A stretch of DNA of 64,000 nt from Caulobacter sp. Lineage in GTDB: Bacteria; Pseudomonadota; Alphaproteobacteria; Caulobacterales; Caulobacteraceae. Shown in pieces: positions 45,751 to 53,066 of the stretch. The DNA is taken from NCBI GenBank assembly GCA_017744495.1, contig JAGIBE010000111.1, positions 1 through 64,000 of the forward strand, given 5' to 3'. How positions within the stretch are numbered: the first letter of the stretch is position 1; each line of letters starts with the position of its first letter. Below the pieces are notes generated by a model that saw only the letters and a program-made list of their open reading frames with translations, did no database searches and had not been told where the DNA came from. A program made the translations under genes and the position numbers.

Positions 45751-46518
45751 TCAGGGCTGAAGGCGAGCGAAAACCCAGTCGGCGGGAGACGAGAGGTCGG
45801 GGCGGAACTTGTAACCGTCCAGGTCGAAGGCCTTCAGCCCTTCGACGCGGTCGATGCGGTTGTCGATAGCGTAGCGGGCCATGCGCCCGCGGGCCTTCTT
45901 GGCGAAGAAGCCCAGCACTCGCAGGGTGTTGCCCTTCTCTTCCTTGAAGTGGCAGGTGACGGTCGGCAGCTTCAGGGCCTTGGCGTCGACGGCGCCGAAA
46001 TATTCCTGGCTGGCCAGGTTCACCAGGGTCGGATCGGCGTGGCCCTCGGCGGCCTGGTTGAGCGTCTTGGAGATGGTCTCGCCCCAGAAGTCGTAAAGGT
46101 TGGAGCCCTTCTTGGTCTTCAGCCGCGTGCCCATCTCCAGGCGATAAGCCTGCAGGGCGTCCAGCGGCCGCAGCACGCCGTAGAGACCCGACAGGATGCG
46201 CAGATGGTCCTGGGCCCAGTCCAAGGCGGGACGGTCCAGCTCCCGCGCGTTGAGGCCGGCATAGACGTCGCCGTTGAAGGCGATCACGGCCTGGAGCCCC
46301 TCTTCGACCTGCGGATCGAAGTGCTGGAAGCGCTCGCGGTTCAGCTCGGCCAGCTTCTCGGAGATGTGCATCAGCCGGCGCAGGTCGGCCACGGTCAGCT
46401 TGCGGGTCACCTTGGCCAGCTCGGCGATCTGCGGCTTCAGCTCGGGCGTGGTGAGCGGCAGCACCTGATCGGGGGCGGTGAAGTCCAGCGACTTGGCGGG
46501 GGAGATGACCATCAGCAT
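45751..46518 (-). CDS. yaaA: YaaA (DUF328) peroxide-stress protein
   Basis: A 255-aa protein of the YaaA family, which in E. coli limits free iron and DNA damage during peroxide stress. Blocks are MLMVISPAKSLDF, IAFNGDVYAGLNA, ILSGLYGVLRPLD, MGTRL and the C-terminal VTCHFKEEKGNTLRVLG then FFAKKARGRMARY. The start at 46518 begins exactly at the family N-terminus. It is divergent from the membrane-protein/HTH_34 pair across an operator-rich 151-bp region. Confidence 0.95.
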   Translation of the reverse strand: MLMVISPAKSLDFTAPDQVLPLTTPELKPQIAELAKVTRKLTVADLRRLMHISEKLAELNRERFQHFDPQVEEGLQAVIAFNGDVYAGLNARELDRPALDWAQDHLRILSGLYGVLRPLDALQAYRLEMGTRLKTKKGSNLYDFWGETISKTLNQAAEGHADPTLVNLASQEYFGAVDAKALKLPTVTCHFKEEKGNTLRVLGFFAKKARGRMARYAIDNRIDRVEGLKAFDLDGYKFRPDLSSPADWVFARLQP

Positions 46519-46588
46519 GCGGGCCAGATAGGCCGACTGGACCTGAAACGCCAGTGTCGACGGGATGCGTAAGGAGGCGCCCATGTCG

Positions 46589-46657
46589 ACTTTCCAACAT
46601 GGAAAGTTTCGACTTGACGATATGGAAAGTCACTGGCAACTTTCCACTATGGAAAGT
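46589..46657. promoter_or_regulatory. multi-site operator in the yaaA/membrane-protein divergent region
   Basis: Two identical palindromes ACTTTCCA-N3-TGGAAAGT lie at 46589-46607 and 46639-46657, centres 50 bp apart. A fifth half-site TGGAAAGT (46623-46630) lies between and pairs with the next ACTTTCCA at 8-bp spacing. A TTGACG -35-like hexamer (46614-46619) is embedded. The right palindrome ends 12 bp before the membrane-protein start. Confidence 0.85.
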
Positions 46658-46669
46658 GAGGTTCTACCG

Positions 46670-47122
46670 ATGTCCCCTAATGACGACGCGGCCCGGATGA
46701 TGGCCGAGATCCAGGCCGCCAACGCCGAGTTGGCCCGCAGGGCCGTGGCGCCCGGCTGGTACCATGCCGCCCTGGGCCTGCTGATGGGCGGGCTCATCGC
46801 CGTCCAGGGCGCGCCCGTGCCCGCCATCTTCGGCTACTACCTGGTCTTCGGCCTGGGATGCTGGCTGTTGTTCCAGGCCTATCGCCGCCGCACGGGGATG
46901 TGGATCAACGGCTATCGCGCCGGCCGCACGCGCTGGGTGGCCATCGGACTGGCGGTGCTGTTCGGCCTGATCATGGTGAGCAGCGTCCATCTGCTGCGCG
47001 AACGCGGCCTGATCTGGGCGCCATGGGCCGGCGGCGCGATCGCGGCGGTCGTGGTGACCCTCGGCGGCTATGTCTGGGAAGCGGCCTTCCGCCGGGACCT
47101 GCGCGACGGCGGTTCGCTTTGA
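46670..47122 (+). CDS. integral membrane protein partnered with HTH_34 regulator
   Basis: A 150-aa protein. A hydrophilic helical N-terminus (DDAARMMAEIQAANAELARR) is followed by four membrane segments in two pairs (WYHAALGLLMGGLIAVQG, IFGYYLVFGLGCWLLFQAY, WVAIGLAVLFGLIMVSSVH, WAPWAGGAIAAVVVTLGGYV). No enzyme motif. The ATG at 46670 is chosen because earlier in-frame starts lie inside the operator palindromes. It is translationally coupled (TTGA) to a winged-helix gene, which is a common bacterial pairing of a membrane protein with its own repressor. Confidence 0.75.
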   Translation: MSPNDDAARMMAEIQAANAELARRAVAPGWYHAALGLLMGGLIAVQGAPVPAIFGYYLVFGLGCWLLFQAYRRRTGMWINGYRAGRTRWVAIGLAVLFGLIMVSSVHLLRERGLIWAPWAGGAIAAVVVTLGGYVWEAAFRRDLRDGGSL

Positions 47123-47415
47123 GCGCCGGGCTCGACCCGGTGATCCACGCCCCCAACCGCCTGCAGATGTGCTGCATGCTGGCGGCGGTGGACACCATCG
47201 ACTTCGCCACGATCCGCGAAGCCCTGGACGTCAGCGAGTCGGTGCTGAGCAAGCACATCAAGACCCTGGAGGAGACCGCCTATGTCACGGTGCGCAAGAC
47301 GCCCCTGGACGGCCGGGTCCGCACCTGGGTCGGCCTGACCGCCGCCGGGCGCAAGGCGCTGAAGGGCCACCTGGCGGCCTTGAAGGCGATGATGGCCGGC
47401 GCGGAGGGGCTGTAG
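47119..47415 (+). CDS. winged-helix (HTH_34, MarR-like) regulator
   Basis: A 98-aa single-domain winged helix protein: HAPNRLQMCCMLAAVDTIDF, then IREALDVSESVLSKHIKTLE (recognition helix) and YVTVRKTPLDGRVRTWVGLT (wing). It matches the HTH_34 family of small autoregulators. TTG start at 47119 overlaps the previous stop (TTGA). It is the obvious candidate to bind the repeated ACTTTCCA-N3-TGGAAAGT operator upstream of its operon. Confidence 0.9.
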   Translation: MSAGLDPVIHAPNRLQMCCMLAAVDTIDFATIREALDVSESVLSKHIKTLEETAYVTVRKTPLDGRVRTWVGLTAAGRKALKGHLAALKAMMAGAEGL

Positions 47416-47474
47416 GCTGGACTTTCGAGGCGCGCTCGACGACGTTGCGCGCCTCGTTTTTCCGGCGGAACCAC

Positions 47475-47819
47475 ATGTCTCCCCAAATCCTCGGCCTGAC
47501 CGCCGCCCTCCTCTGCCCGCTGGTGATGTTCGTGGGGCTGTTCCTGGTTCTGCGCACCCCGGGCCTCAAGTGGCGCATCGCCTGGGCGGTGGCGTGCTTC
47601 ATCGGCGTCGGGGCCTTCTGGATGCGGGCGGCGGACGGCGCCTGGGGCTTCGTGCCGGCGGCGATCAACATCCTGGGACCTGGCCAGCAGCCCGGCTACT
47701 TCAAGGCCACCCTGCCGCTGGGGGCTATCGCCGCGATGTTCGTCTGCGTCAGCGTCCGCCGCGTCCAGAAGGCGACGGCGGCGCGGCGGGAGGCCGACCA
47801 GGCCTCCGGCCAGGGCTAG
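47475..47819 (+). CDS. small membrane protein of unknown function
   Basis: A 114-aa protein with three membrane segments (ILGLTAALLCPLVMFVGLFL, WRIAWAVACFIGVGAFWM, LPLGAIAAMFVCVSVRRV). It starts 59 bp after the HTH_34 gene and may belong to the same operon. No family recognised. Its stop overlaps the converging FAD-dehydrogenase stop (47816-47819). Confidence 0.7.
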   Translation: MSPQILGLTAALLCPLVMFVGLFLVLRTPGLKWRIAWAVACFIGVGAFWMRAADGAWGFVPAAINILGPGQQPGYFKATLPLGAIAAMFVCVSVRRVQKATAARREADQASGQG

Positions 47820-49225
47820 AACAGAACTCTGGGATTCATGATCCGCTTGGGGTCGAGGGCCGCGCGGACGGCGCGCAGGGCCTCGACCTCGACCGGGCTC
47901 TTGTAGCGCAGGGCCTCGACCGACTTCATCGCCCCCAGGCCGTGCTCGGCGCTGATCGAGCCGTTCATCGACGCGACGATGTCGTGGACGATCCGCGCGC
48001 CCTCGTCGCGCCGGGCGTCATGGGCGTCGTCGGAGCCCCCCTCGGCCCGCAGGACGTCATAGTGCACATTGCCGTCGCCGACGTGGCCGAACGCCACCAC
48101 CTGCACGCCGGGCGACAGCCGTTCGACCGCCGCCGTGGCCTGGTCGATGAAGTCGGCGACCTTGGAGACCGGGACCGAGACGTCGTGCTTCCAGGCCGCG
48201 CCCTCGGGCTTCTGGCCGCCGGACTGGTTTTCGCGCACAGCCCAGAAGGCGTGGGCCTGGGCCTCGGTCTGGGCCACGGCGGCGTCCTGGATCAGGCCGC
48301 TCTCCAGCGCCCCGGCCAGCAGCCGCTCCATGGCCGCCTCGGCCGCGCCGGGCTCGCCCGAGGCGGTCTCGATCAACACGTACCAAGGATGGACGGCCTC
48401 CAGCGGCTCGCGCAGACCCGGGATGTTCTTCAGCGCGAAAGCGACGCCCAAGCGGCCCATCAGCTCGAAGGCCTCGACCGCCCCGCCGGTCTCGTCCTTG
48501 GCCTTGGCGAGCAGGGCGATGGCGTCGTGCGGCGTCGCCACGGCCGCGATCGCCACGCAGCGCGAGGCCAGCAGCGGATAGAGCTTCAAGCTGGCGGCCG
48601 TGATGATCCCCAGCGTGCCCTCGGCCCCGATCAGCAGGTGCTTGAGGTCGTAACCGGTGTTGTCCTTGCGCAGGCGCTTGAGGCCGTTCCAGACCTCGCC
48701 GTTGGGCAGCACCGCCTCGATCCCCAGGATCTGGTCGCGCATGACGCCGTAGCGCAGCACCGCCGTGCCGCCGGCGTTGGTCGAGGCCAGGCCCCCGATC
48801 GTGCACGAGCCTTCCGAGGCGAGGCTCAACGGGAAGCGGCGGTTGACCGACAGGGCGACCTCGTGGGCCTTGGCCAGGGTGACCCCGGCCTCCAGCACCA
48901 TCACGTCGTCGAAGGCGTCGACGTCGCGGACGGCGGTCAGCTTCTCGGTGGAGAGCAGGATCTCGCCCTGCGGGATCTGGCCGGCGACCAGGCCGGTGTT
49001 GCCGCCCTGCGGGGTGATCGCCACGCCCTCGGCGGCGCAGATGCCGACCACCGCCGAGACCTGCTCCACGGTGCGCGGCAGCGCCAACAGCGGCGTCTGG
49101 CCGGACCACCGCCCGCGCCACTCGTTCAGCTTGGGCGCCAGCCGGTCGGGGTCCTGGCTCCATCCGCTCTCGCCGAGCACGGCCTTGAGGCGGGAAACGA
49201 CATCGGCGGGAACGGGCTTGGTCAT
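47816..49225 (-). CDS. FAD-linked D-2-hydroxyacid dehydrogenase (GlcD/D2HGDH-like)
   Basis: A 469-aa flavoenzyme. The N-terminal PCMH FAD domain shows ITPQGGNTGLVAGQIPQG, FPLSLASEGSCTIGGLAST then NAGG, and DNTGYDLKHLLIGAEGTLG. The C-terminal FAD-oxidase domain has the metal-binding GHVGDGNVHYDVL and EHGLGAMK. This group oxidises D-2-hydroxyglutarate or D-lactate. The start at 49225 (MTKPVPADVV) avoids an extension that would run into the vapB promoter. Confidence 0.92.
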   Translation of the reverse strand: MTKPVPADVVSRLKAVLGESGWSQDPDRLAPKLNEWRGRWSGQTPLLALPRTVEQVSAVVGICAAEGVAITPQGGNTGLVAGQIPQGEILLSTEKLTAVRDVDAFDDVMVLEAGVTLAKAHEVALSVNRRFPLSLASEGSCTIGGLASTNAGGTAVLRYGVMRDQILGIEAVLPNGEVWNGLKRLRKDNTGYDLKHLLIGAEGTLGIITAASLKLYPLLASRCVAIAAVATPHDAIALLAKAKDETGGAVEAFELMGRLGVAFALKNIPGLREPLEAVHPWYVLIETASGEPGAAEAAMERLLAGALESGLIQDAAVAQTEAQAHAFWAVRENQSGGQKPEGAAWKHDVSVPVSKVADFIDQATAAVERLSPGVQVVAFGHVGDGNVHYDVLRAEGGSDDAHDARRDEGARIVHDIVASMNGSISAEHGLGAMKSVEALRYKSPVEVEALRAVRAALDPKRIMNPRVLF

Positions 49226-49262
49226 GGGCGCGGAGGATACGCTTCTGGGCGACCCGAGAACA

Positions 49263-49281
49263 GTATATACTGGGTATATAC
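49263..49281. promoter_or_regulatory. paired palindromes in the vapB promoter
   Basis: GTATATAC occurs twice (49263-49270 and 49274-49281), each a perfect palindrome, with centres 11 bp (one helix turn) apart, 12 bp before the vapB start. This suits cooperative binding by a VapB or VapBC autorepressor. Confidence 0.7.
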
Positions 49282-49292
49282 CGGAGGCCGTT

Positions 49293-49574
49293 ATGGGCAT
49301 CTTCATCAAGAACCCCGAGACCGAGCGCAAGGCGCGAGAACTGGCGCATCGTCGGGGCTCGAGCCTGACCGCCGCAGTGGATCAGGCCCTGGACGAGGCT
49401 CTGAAGTCCGAGAAGTCCGCCCCCCACCGGAAGCGCAGTCTCGAAGAAATCCGTGCGGCCACCGACCGGTTTCGCAAGGCCACAGGCTTGGATCAATTGC
49501 CCTCGACGCCGATCACCAAGGCTGAATGGGACGCCCTATGGCCAACCGGCATCCCTGAGATCGACAATCTATGA
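49293..49574 (+). CDS. vapB: VapB-type antitoxin (PSK-family)
   Basis: A 93-aa protein. The N-terminal DNA-binding ribbon and helix (MGIFIKNPETERKARELAHR, then RGSSLTAAVDQALDEAL) match the Rv0623/PSK-type VapB antitoxins. The C-terminal part, which would wrap the toxin, ends GIPEIDNL. The SD GGAGG lies 7 bp before the ATG. Its stop overlaps the vapC start (ATGA at 49571-49574). Confidence 0.88.
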   Translation: MGIFIKNPETERKARELAHRRGSSLTAAVDQALDEALKSEKSAPHRKRSLEEIRAATDRFRKATGLDQLPSTPITKAEWDALWPTGIPEIDNL

Positions 49575-49960
49575 TCGTCGTCGATGCGTCGGCGCTGGTC
49601 GCCATGGCTCTCGCCGAGCCTGAACGTTCAGCCTTCGAAGCCGTCATCGCCGACGCCGAGGTCCTACTGGCCACACCAGTGAACTTGATGGAGGCAGGGC
49701 TTGTCCTGGTTCTGCGCGAACGGCGCTTCACGGCGGCGGAATATCACCGCTGGCTGTACGACCTGAACATCGCCTCGTCGGACCTCGTCGGCGAACCCGA
49801 AGCCCTTGATGCGTACATCCGGTGGGGCAAGGGCGTGCATCGTGCGGCGCTCAACATGGGCGACTGCTTCGCCTACGCCCTGGCCAAGCAATTGGACGCC
49901 CCGCTGCTGTACAAGGGCGACGACTTCCCGCTGACCGACGTCCGGTCGGCGCTGGGCTAG
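49571..49960 (+). CDS. vapC: VapC-type PIN ribonuclease toxin
   Basis: A 129-aa PIN-domain RNase. The acidic site includes Asp5 (MIVVDASALVAM), Glu in NLMEAGLVL, the Asp of NMGDCFAYALAK, and the final Asp pair in YKGDDFPLTDV. VapC toxins cut tRNA or rRNA when the antitoxin is lost. Coupled to vapB. Its stop overlaps the converging Sua5 stop. Confidence 0.93.
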   Translation: MIVVDASALVAMALAEPERSAFEAVIADAEVLLATPVNLMEAGLVLVLRERRFTAAEYHRWLYDLNIASSDLVGEPEALDAYIRWGKGVHRAALNMGDCFAYALAKQLDAPLLYKGDDFPLTDVRSALG

Positions 49961-50934
49961 CCTACGAACCCAGCCGCCCGCCTTAGCCGGTCGTTGATCG
50001 CCTCGCCCAGGCCCTCATCCGGGATCGGCGCGACGGCGATGCCGACGGGCTTCGTCCGGTCGGCCGCGCGGAGATAGGCGAAGAGGTTGGCGGCCGCCTG
50101 GGCCAAGTCGCCGGTCGGGCTGAGGTTGAACACGCCCGCCCCCTCCGGCCACGGCCCGAAGGCCAGGAACGCTTCACCCGCCGCCGGCGCCTCGGCGTCG
50201 ATCCGCACCGGGGCGTCGGGGGCGTAGTGCAGGGCGAGGCGGCCGGGCGAGCGCTTGGCGTCGTTGTCGGCCTCGGCCAGGGGACCGACCACGGCCTCCA
50301 ACTGGGCGCGGGTCACCGCGCCGGGGCGCAGCAGGCGGACGGGACCGTCCAGAACGGCGACCACGGTGCTTTCCAGACCGACTTGGCAGGGCCCGCCGTC
50401 CAGAGCGGCGGTGGCCTTGTCGCCGGTCTCGGCGAAGGCGTCTTCGAAGGTGGTCGGGCTGGGCCGGCCCGAGCGGTTGGCCGACGGCGCCACGACCGGG
50501 CCGCCAAAGGCCTCCAGCACCGCCCGCGACAGCGGATGGCCGGGCACGCGGATGGCCACCGTCTCGAGCCCCGCCCGCGCCAGGTCGCAGACGGCGGCGG
50601 CGTTCTGCACGGGCGCCACGATCGTCAGGGGGCCGGGCCAGAAGGCTTCGGCCAAGGCCCGAGCCCGGTCGTCGAAGGCGGCGATGCGGGCGGCGGTCGC
50701 CACGTCGTGGACGTGGGCGATCAGCGGGTTGAAGCGCGGTCGGCCCTTGGCCTCGAAGATCGCGGCCACGGCCGTAGGGTTCGAGGCGTCGGCGCCCAGG
50801 CCGTACACGGTCTCGGTCGGCAGCAGCACCAGGCCGCCATCGCGGAGGGCCCGCGCCGCGGCTTCTATTTCTTCTTGGCCGTGATGGCGAAGCTGACCTT
50901 CACCTTGCCGCCGATCTGATCCGTAGACGCCCAT
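49957..50934 (-). CDS. sua5: L-threonylcarbamoyladenylate synthase (Sua5 type)
   Basis: A 325-aa protein making the t6A precursor threonylcarbamoyl-AMP. The YrdC/TsaC domain shows LLPTETVYGLGADA, KGRPRFNPLIAHV, FWPGPLTIV and PSANRSGRPSPTT. An additional C-terminal Sua5 domain follows (APDAPVRIDAEA, then EGLGEAINDRLRRAAG). The only reasonable start is the ATG at 50934, which overlaps the 3' end of the b561-YceI gene by 70 bp; family members usually start closer to the AALRAGG-like helix, so the first 15-18 residues are an unusual extension. Confidence 0.93.
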   Translation of the reverse strand: MGVYGSDRRQGEGQLRHHGQEEIEAAARALRDGGLVLLPTETVYGLGADASNPTAVAAIFEAKGRPRFNPLIAHVHDVATAARIAAFDDRARALAEAFWPGPLTIVAPVQNAAAVCDLARAGLETVAIRVPGHPLSRAVLEAFGGPVVAPSANRSGRPSPTTFEDAFAETGDKATAALDGGPCQVGLESTVVAVLDGPVRLLRPGAVTRAQLEAVVGPLAEADNDAKRSPGRLALHYAPDAPVRIDAEAPAAGEAFLAFGPWPEGAGVFNLSPTGDLAQAAANLFAYLRAADRTKPVGIAVAPIPDEGLGEAINDRLRRAAGFVG

Positions 50935-52223
50935 TCGCCCTGTCCAACCCCGAACGCCGTCCGGTCCAGGGTGGTTACACCGCGCGCCGTGGCCGTGTCG
51001 CCGTCGATCTTCAGGGTGAAGGGCAGGCTGACCGGCTTCTTGACGCCGCGCAGGTCCAGCGTCCCGTCGGCGACGAACCTGCCCTCGCCGGTCTTGCGGA
51101 ACTTGCTGGCGGTGAACGTCGCCTTCGGATGGGTCGCCGCGGCGAAGAAGTCGTCGCTGGGCAGGCTGGAATCGCGCTGGTCGTCGCCGGTGCTGGCCGA
51201 GGTCATGTCGATGCTGACCGTCAGCTTCGAGCGGTCCAGCGCCTCGGGCGAGAACAGAATGTCGGCGGTCCAGCGCTTGAACTGGCCGTCGATGGCGTCG
51301 CCGGCCCAGGTGGCCGAGAACGACAGGGTCGAGCTCTTGGCCACGGCCCAGGCGACGGGGTCGTTCAAGGCGTTGTCGGACGCGGGCGGAGCGGCGGACT
51401 CGGCAGGAGACGCGGCCCGCGCGGGGACCGGGCCGGGGGCCGCCTCGGCGGGCGCGGCGGTCGGGGACTCTGCGCTGGGTGTCCCCGCCTCGGCGTCGAC
51501 GACGTCCGTCGGCGCGGGCGGAGCCGCCGCCTTGGCCTTGACGGCCGGCTTGTAGGCGTAGCCCCCCGCGATCACCGCCACCAGGGCCAGGACCGCCAGC
51601 CAGAGCCGAGGCTCCTTCCAGCCAGGACGCGCACCGGCCGCCATGTGGCCGAGGACCTCGTCGCGGTCCAGCAGCTGATGCTTGAACACCGCCCCCAGGT
51701 GCAGGACCAGCAGGGCGTAGGTCAGCTTGACCAACAGGCCGTGGCCGACCTCGCCCGCCTCGTGCCAGGCGTGCTTGGGACCGGCGGCCAGTTCGGGCAG
51801 GCCCGGGATGTGCGGCCAGGGGATGGTTCCGTACAGCAGGGTCGGGATGTTCAGCTTGCTGGCCGAGACCATGATCCAGCCGGTCAACGGCAGGCCGATC
51901 ATGATCACGTAGAACCCGGCGTGTACGATCTTGGACGCGACCGTCTCCCAGCGCGGCTGGTTCACCGGATGGGGCGGCGGCTTGTGGAACAGCCGCCAGG
52001 CCAGGCGCGCCAGGCTGAGCAGCAGGATGGTGATGCCGATCGACTTGTGCAGCTGGAAGATGGCGTAGGTCGCCGGGCCCTTGGGCTCATCGCCCATCCG
52101 CCAGCCCAGGATGATCTGGAAGAGGATGGCGGCGGCGATCAGCCAGTGCAGGATGATCGCCACCGTCGTGTAGCGCGCGCGGCCCGCCGCCGAGGCGGTC
52201 TCGGTGGATGTCTCGGCGGTCAT
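50865..52223 (-). CDS. cytochrome b561 - YceI fusion protein
   Basis: A 452-aa fusion. The N-terminal half is a four-helix diheme cytochrome b561 (VAIILHWLIAAAILFQIILG, LHKSIGITILLLSLARLAWR, HAGFYVIMIGLPLTGWIMV, GHGLLVKLTYALLVLHLGAV with the heme His). A fifth hydrophobic helix and a long Ala/Pro linker follow. The C-terminal YceI lipocalin-like domain faces the periplasm (TSASTGDDQRDSSLPSDDFF, GTLDLRGVKKPVSLPFTLKI). YceI binds isoprenoid quinone-like lipids, so a quinol/isoprenoid redox role is likely. A stand-alone YceI gene is next. Confidence 0.9.
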   Translation of the reverse strand: MTAETSTETASAAGRARYTTVAIILHWLIAAAILFQIILGWRMGDEPKGPATYAIFQLHKSIGITILLLSLARLAWRLFHKPPPHPVNQPRWETVASKIVHAGFYVIMIGLPLTGWIMVSASKLNIPTLLYGTIPWPHIPGLPELAAGPKHAWHEAGEVGHGLLVKLTYALLVLHLGAVFKHQLLDRDEVLGHMAAGARPGWKEPRLWLAVLALVAVIAGGYAYKPAVKAKAAAPPAPTDVVDAEAGTPSAESPTAAPAEAAPGPVPARAASPAESAAPPASDNALNDPVAWAVAKSSTLSFSATWAGDAIDGQFKRWTADILFSPEALDRSKLTVSIDMTSASTGDDQRDSSLPSDDFFAAATHPKATFTASKFRKTGEGRFVADGTLDLRGVKKPVSLPFTLKIDGDTATARGVTTLDRTAFGVGQGEWASTDQIGGKVKVSFAITAKKK

Positions 52224-52274
52224 GGTCGTCCTCGTCTCACGCTACGGTCAGGTCCGGTTGGGTCCGGACGGATC

Positions 52275-52892
52275 TTACTTCTTCGGATTGAACTCGGCTT
52301 CGATCAGCAGGTCGACGTCGTCGCTGACCATCGGGACCAGGTGGGTGAAGCCGAAGTCCGAGCGCTTGATCTTGCCGGTGGCCGAGAAGCCCATGATCTG
52401 CGAGCCGAACGGGGTCTTGGCGTAGCCGTTGTACTTGACGTCCAGGGTGACCGGCTTGGTCACGCCGCGGAAGGTCAGGTCGCCGGTCAGCTTGCCCGGC
52501 TCGACCTTGGTCGAGACGAAGGTGATCTTCGGATATTGGCCGGCGTTGAAGAACTTCGGATCCGTGCCGATTTCCTTGTTGAAGTCCGGCAGACCGGTGT
52601 CGACGGCGGCCGCGTCGATGGTGATCGACACCTTGGTGTCCAGCGGCTTGGCGGGGTCGTAGACGTACGAGCCGTCGACGGCGCCCTGGGCGAAGCGGAA
52701 CGTGTAGTGCGACGTGCCGAAGTGCACGACCTTCAGGGTCACGCTGGCGTGACGCTTGTCCAGCGTCCAGGTCCCGGCGGGGGCGGCGGCCGGATCGGTC
52801 GCGACCTGGGCCGAGGCCACGGCCGGCAGGACGGCGAGAGGCGCGGACAGCAGGGCCCCGGCCAGAAGAGCGGAGGCGAAGCGGCGGTTCAT
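52275..52892 (-). CDS. YceI-family periplasmic lipid-binding protein
   Basis: A 205-aa exported YceI protein. The signal peptide (MNRRFASALLAGALLSAPLA ... VASA) sets the start at 52892. The lipocalin-like domain has WTLDKRHASVTLKVVHFGTS, the ITFVSTKVEP and GDLTFRGVTKPVTLDVKYNG strands, and a final DDVDLLIEAEF. It likely binds a polyprenyl ligand. It lies 51 bp upstream of the b561-YceI fusion, whose own YceI domain is a paralogue. Confidence 0.95.
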   Translation of the reverse strand: MNRRFASALLAGALLSAPLAVLPAVASAQVATDPAAAPAGTWTLDKRHASVTLKVVHFGTSHYTFRFAQGAVDGSYVYDPAKPLDTKVSITIDAAAVDTGLPDFNKEIGTDPKFFNAGQYPKITFVSTKVEPGKLTGDLTFRGVTKPVTLDVKYNGYAKTPFGSQIMGFSATGKIKRSDFGFTHLVPMVSDDVDLLIEAEFNPKK

Positions 52893-53066
52893 GGGAACAG
52901 TCTCCAAACTGTAATAGCAGTTGTTGCTGAACCCCCAACTTAGGAAGCTTGGCCCGAGGCGGAAGAGAGCGCGCTTCACGAAGCCGTGATCATCGTGACT
53001 TTGCACCGCGCGCCTCAGCATCTAAACGAAGTTCACTTGCGCCTCCGCCCGATCGGACTCCTGCTC

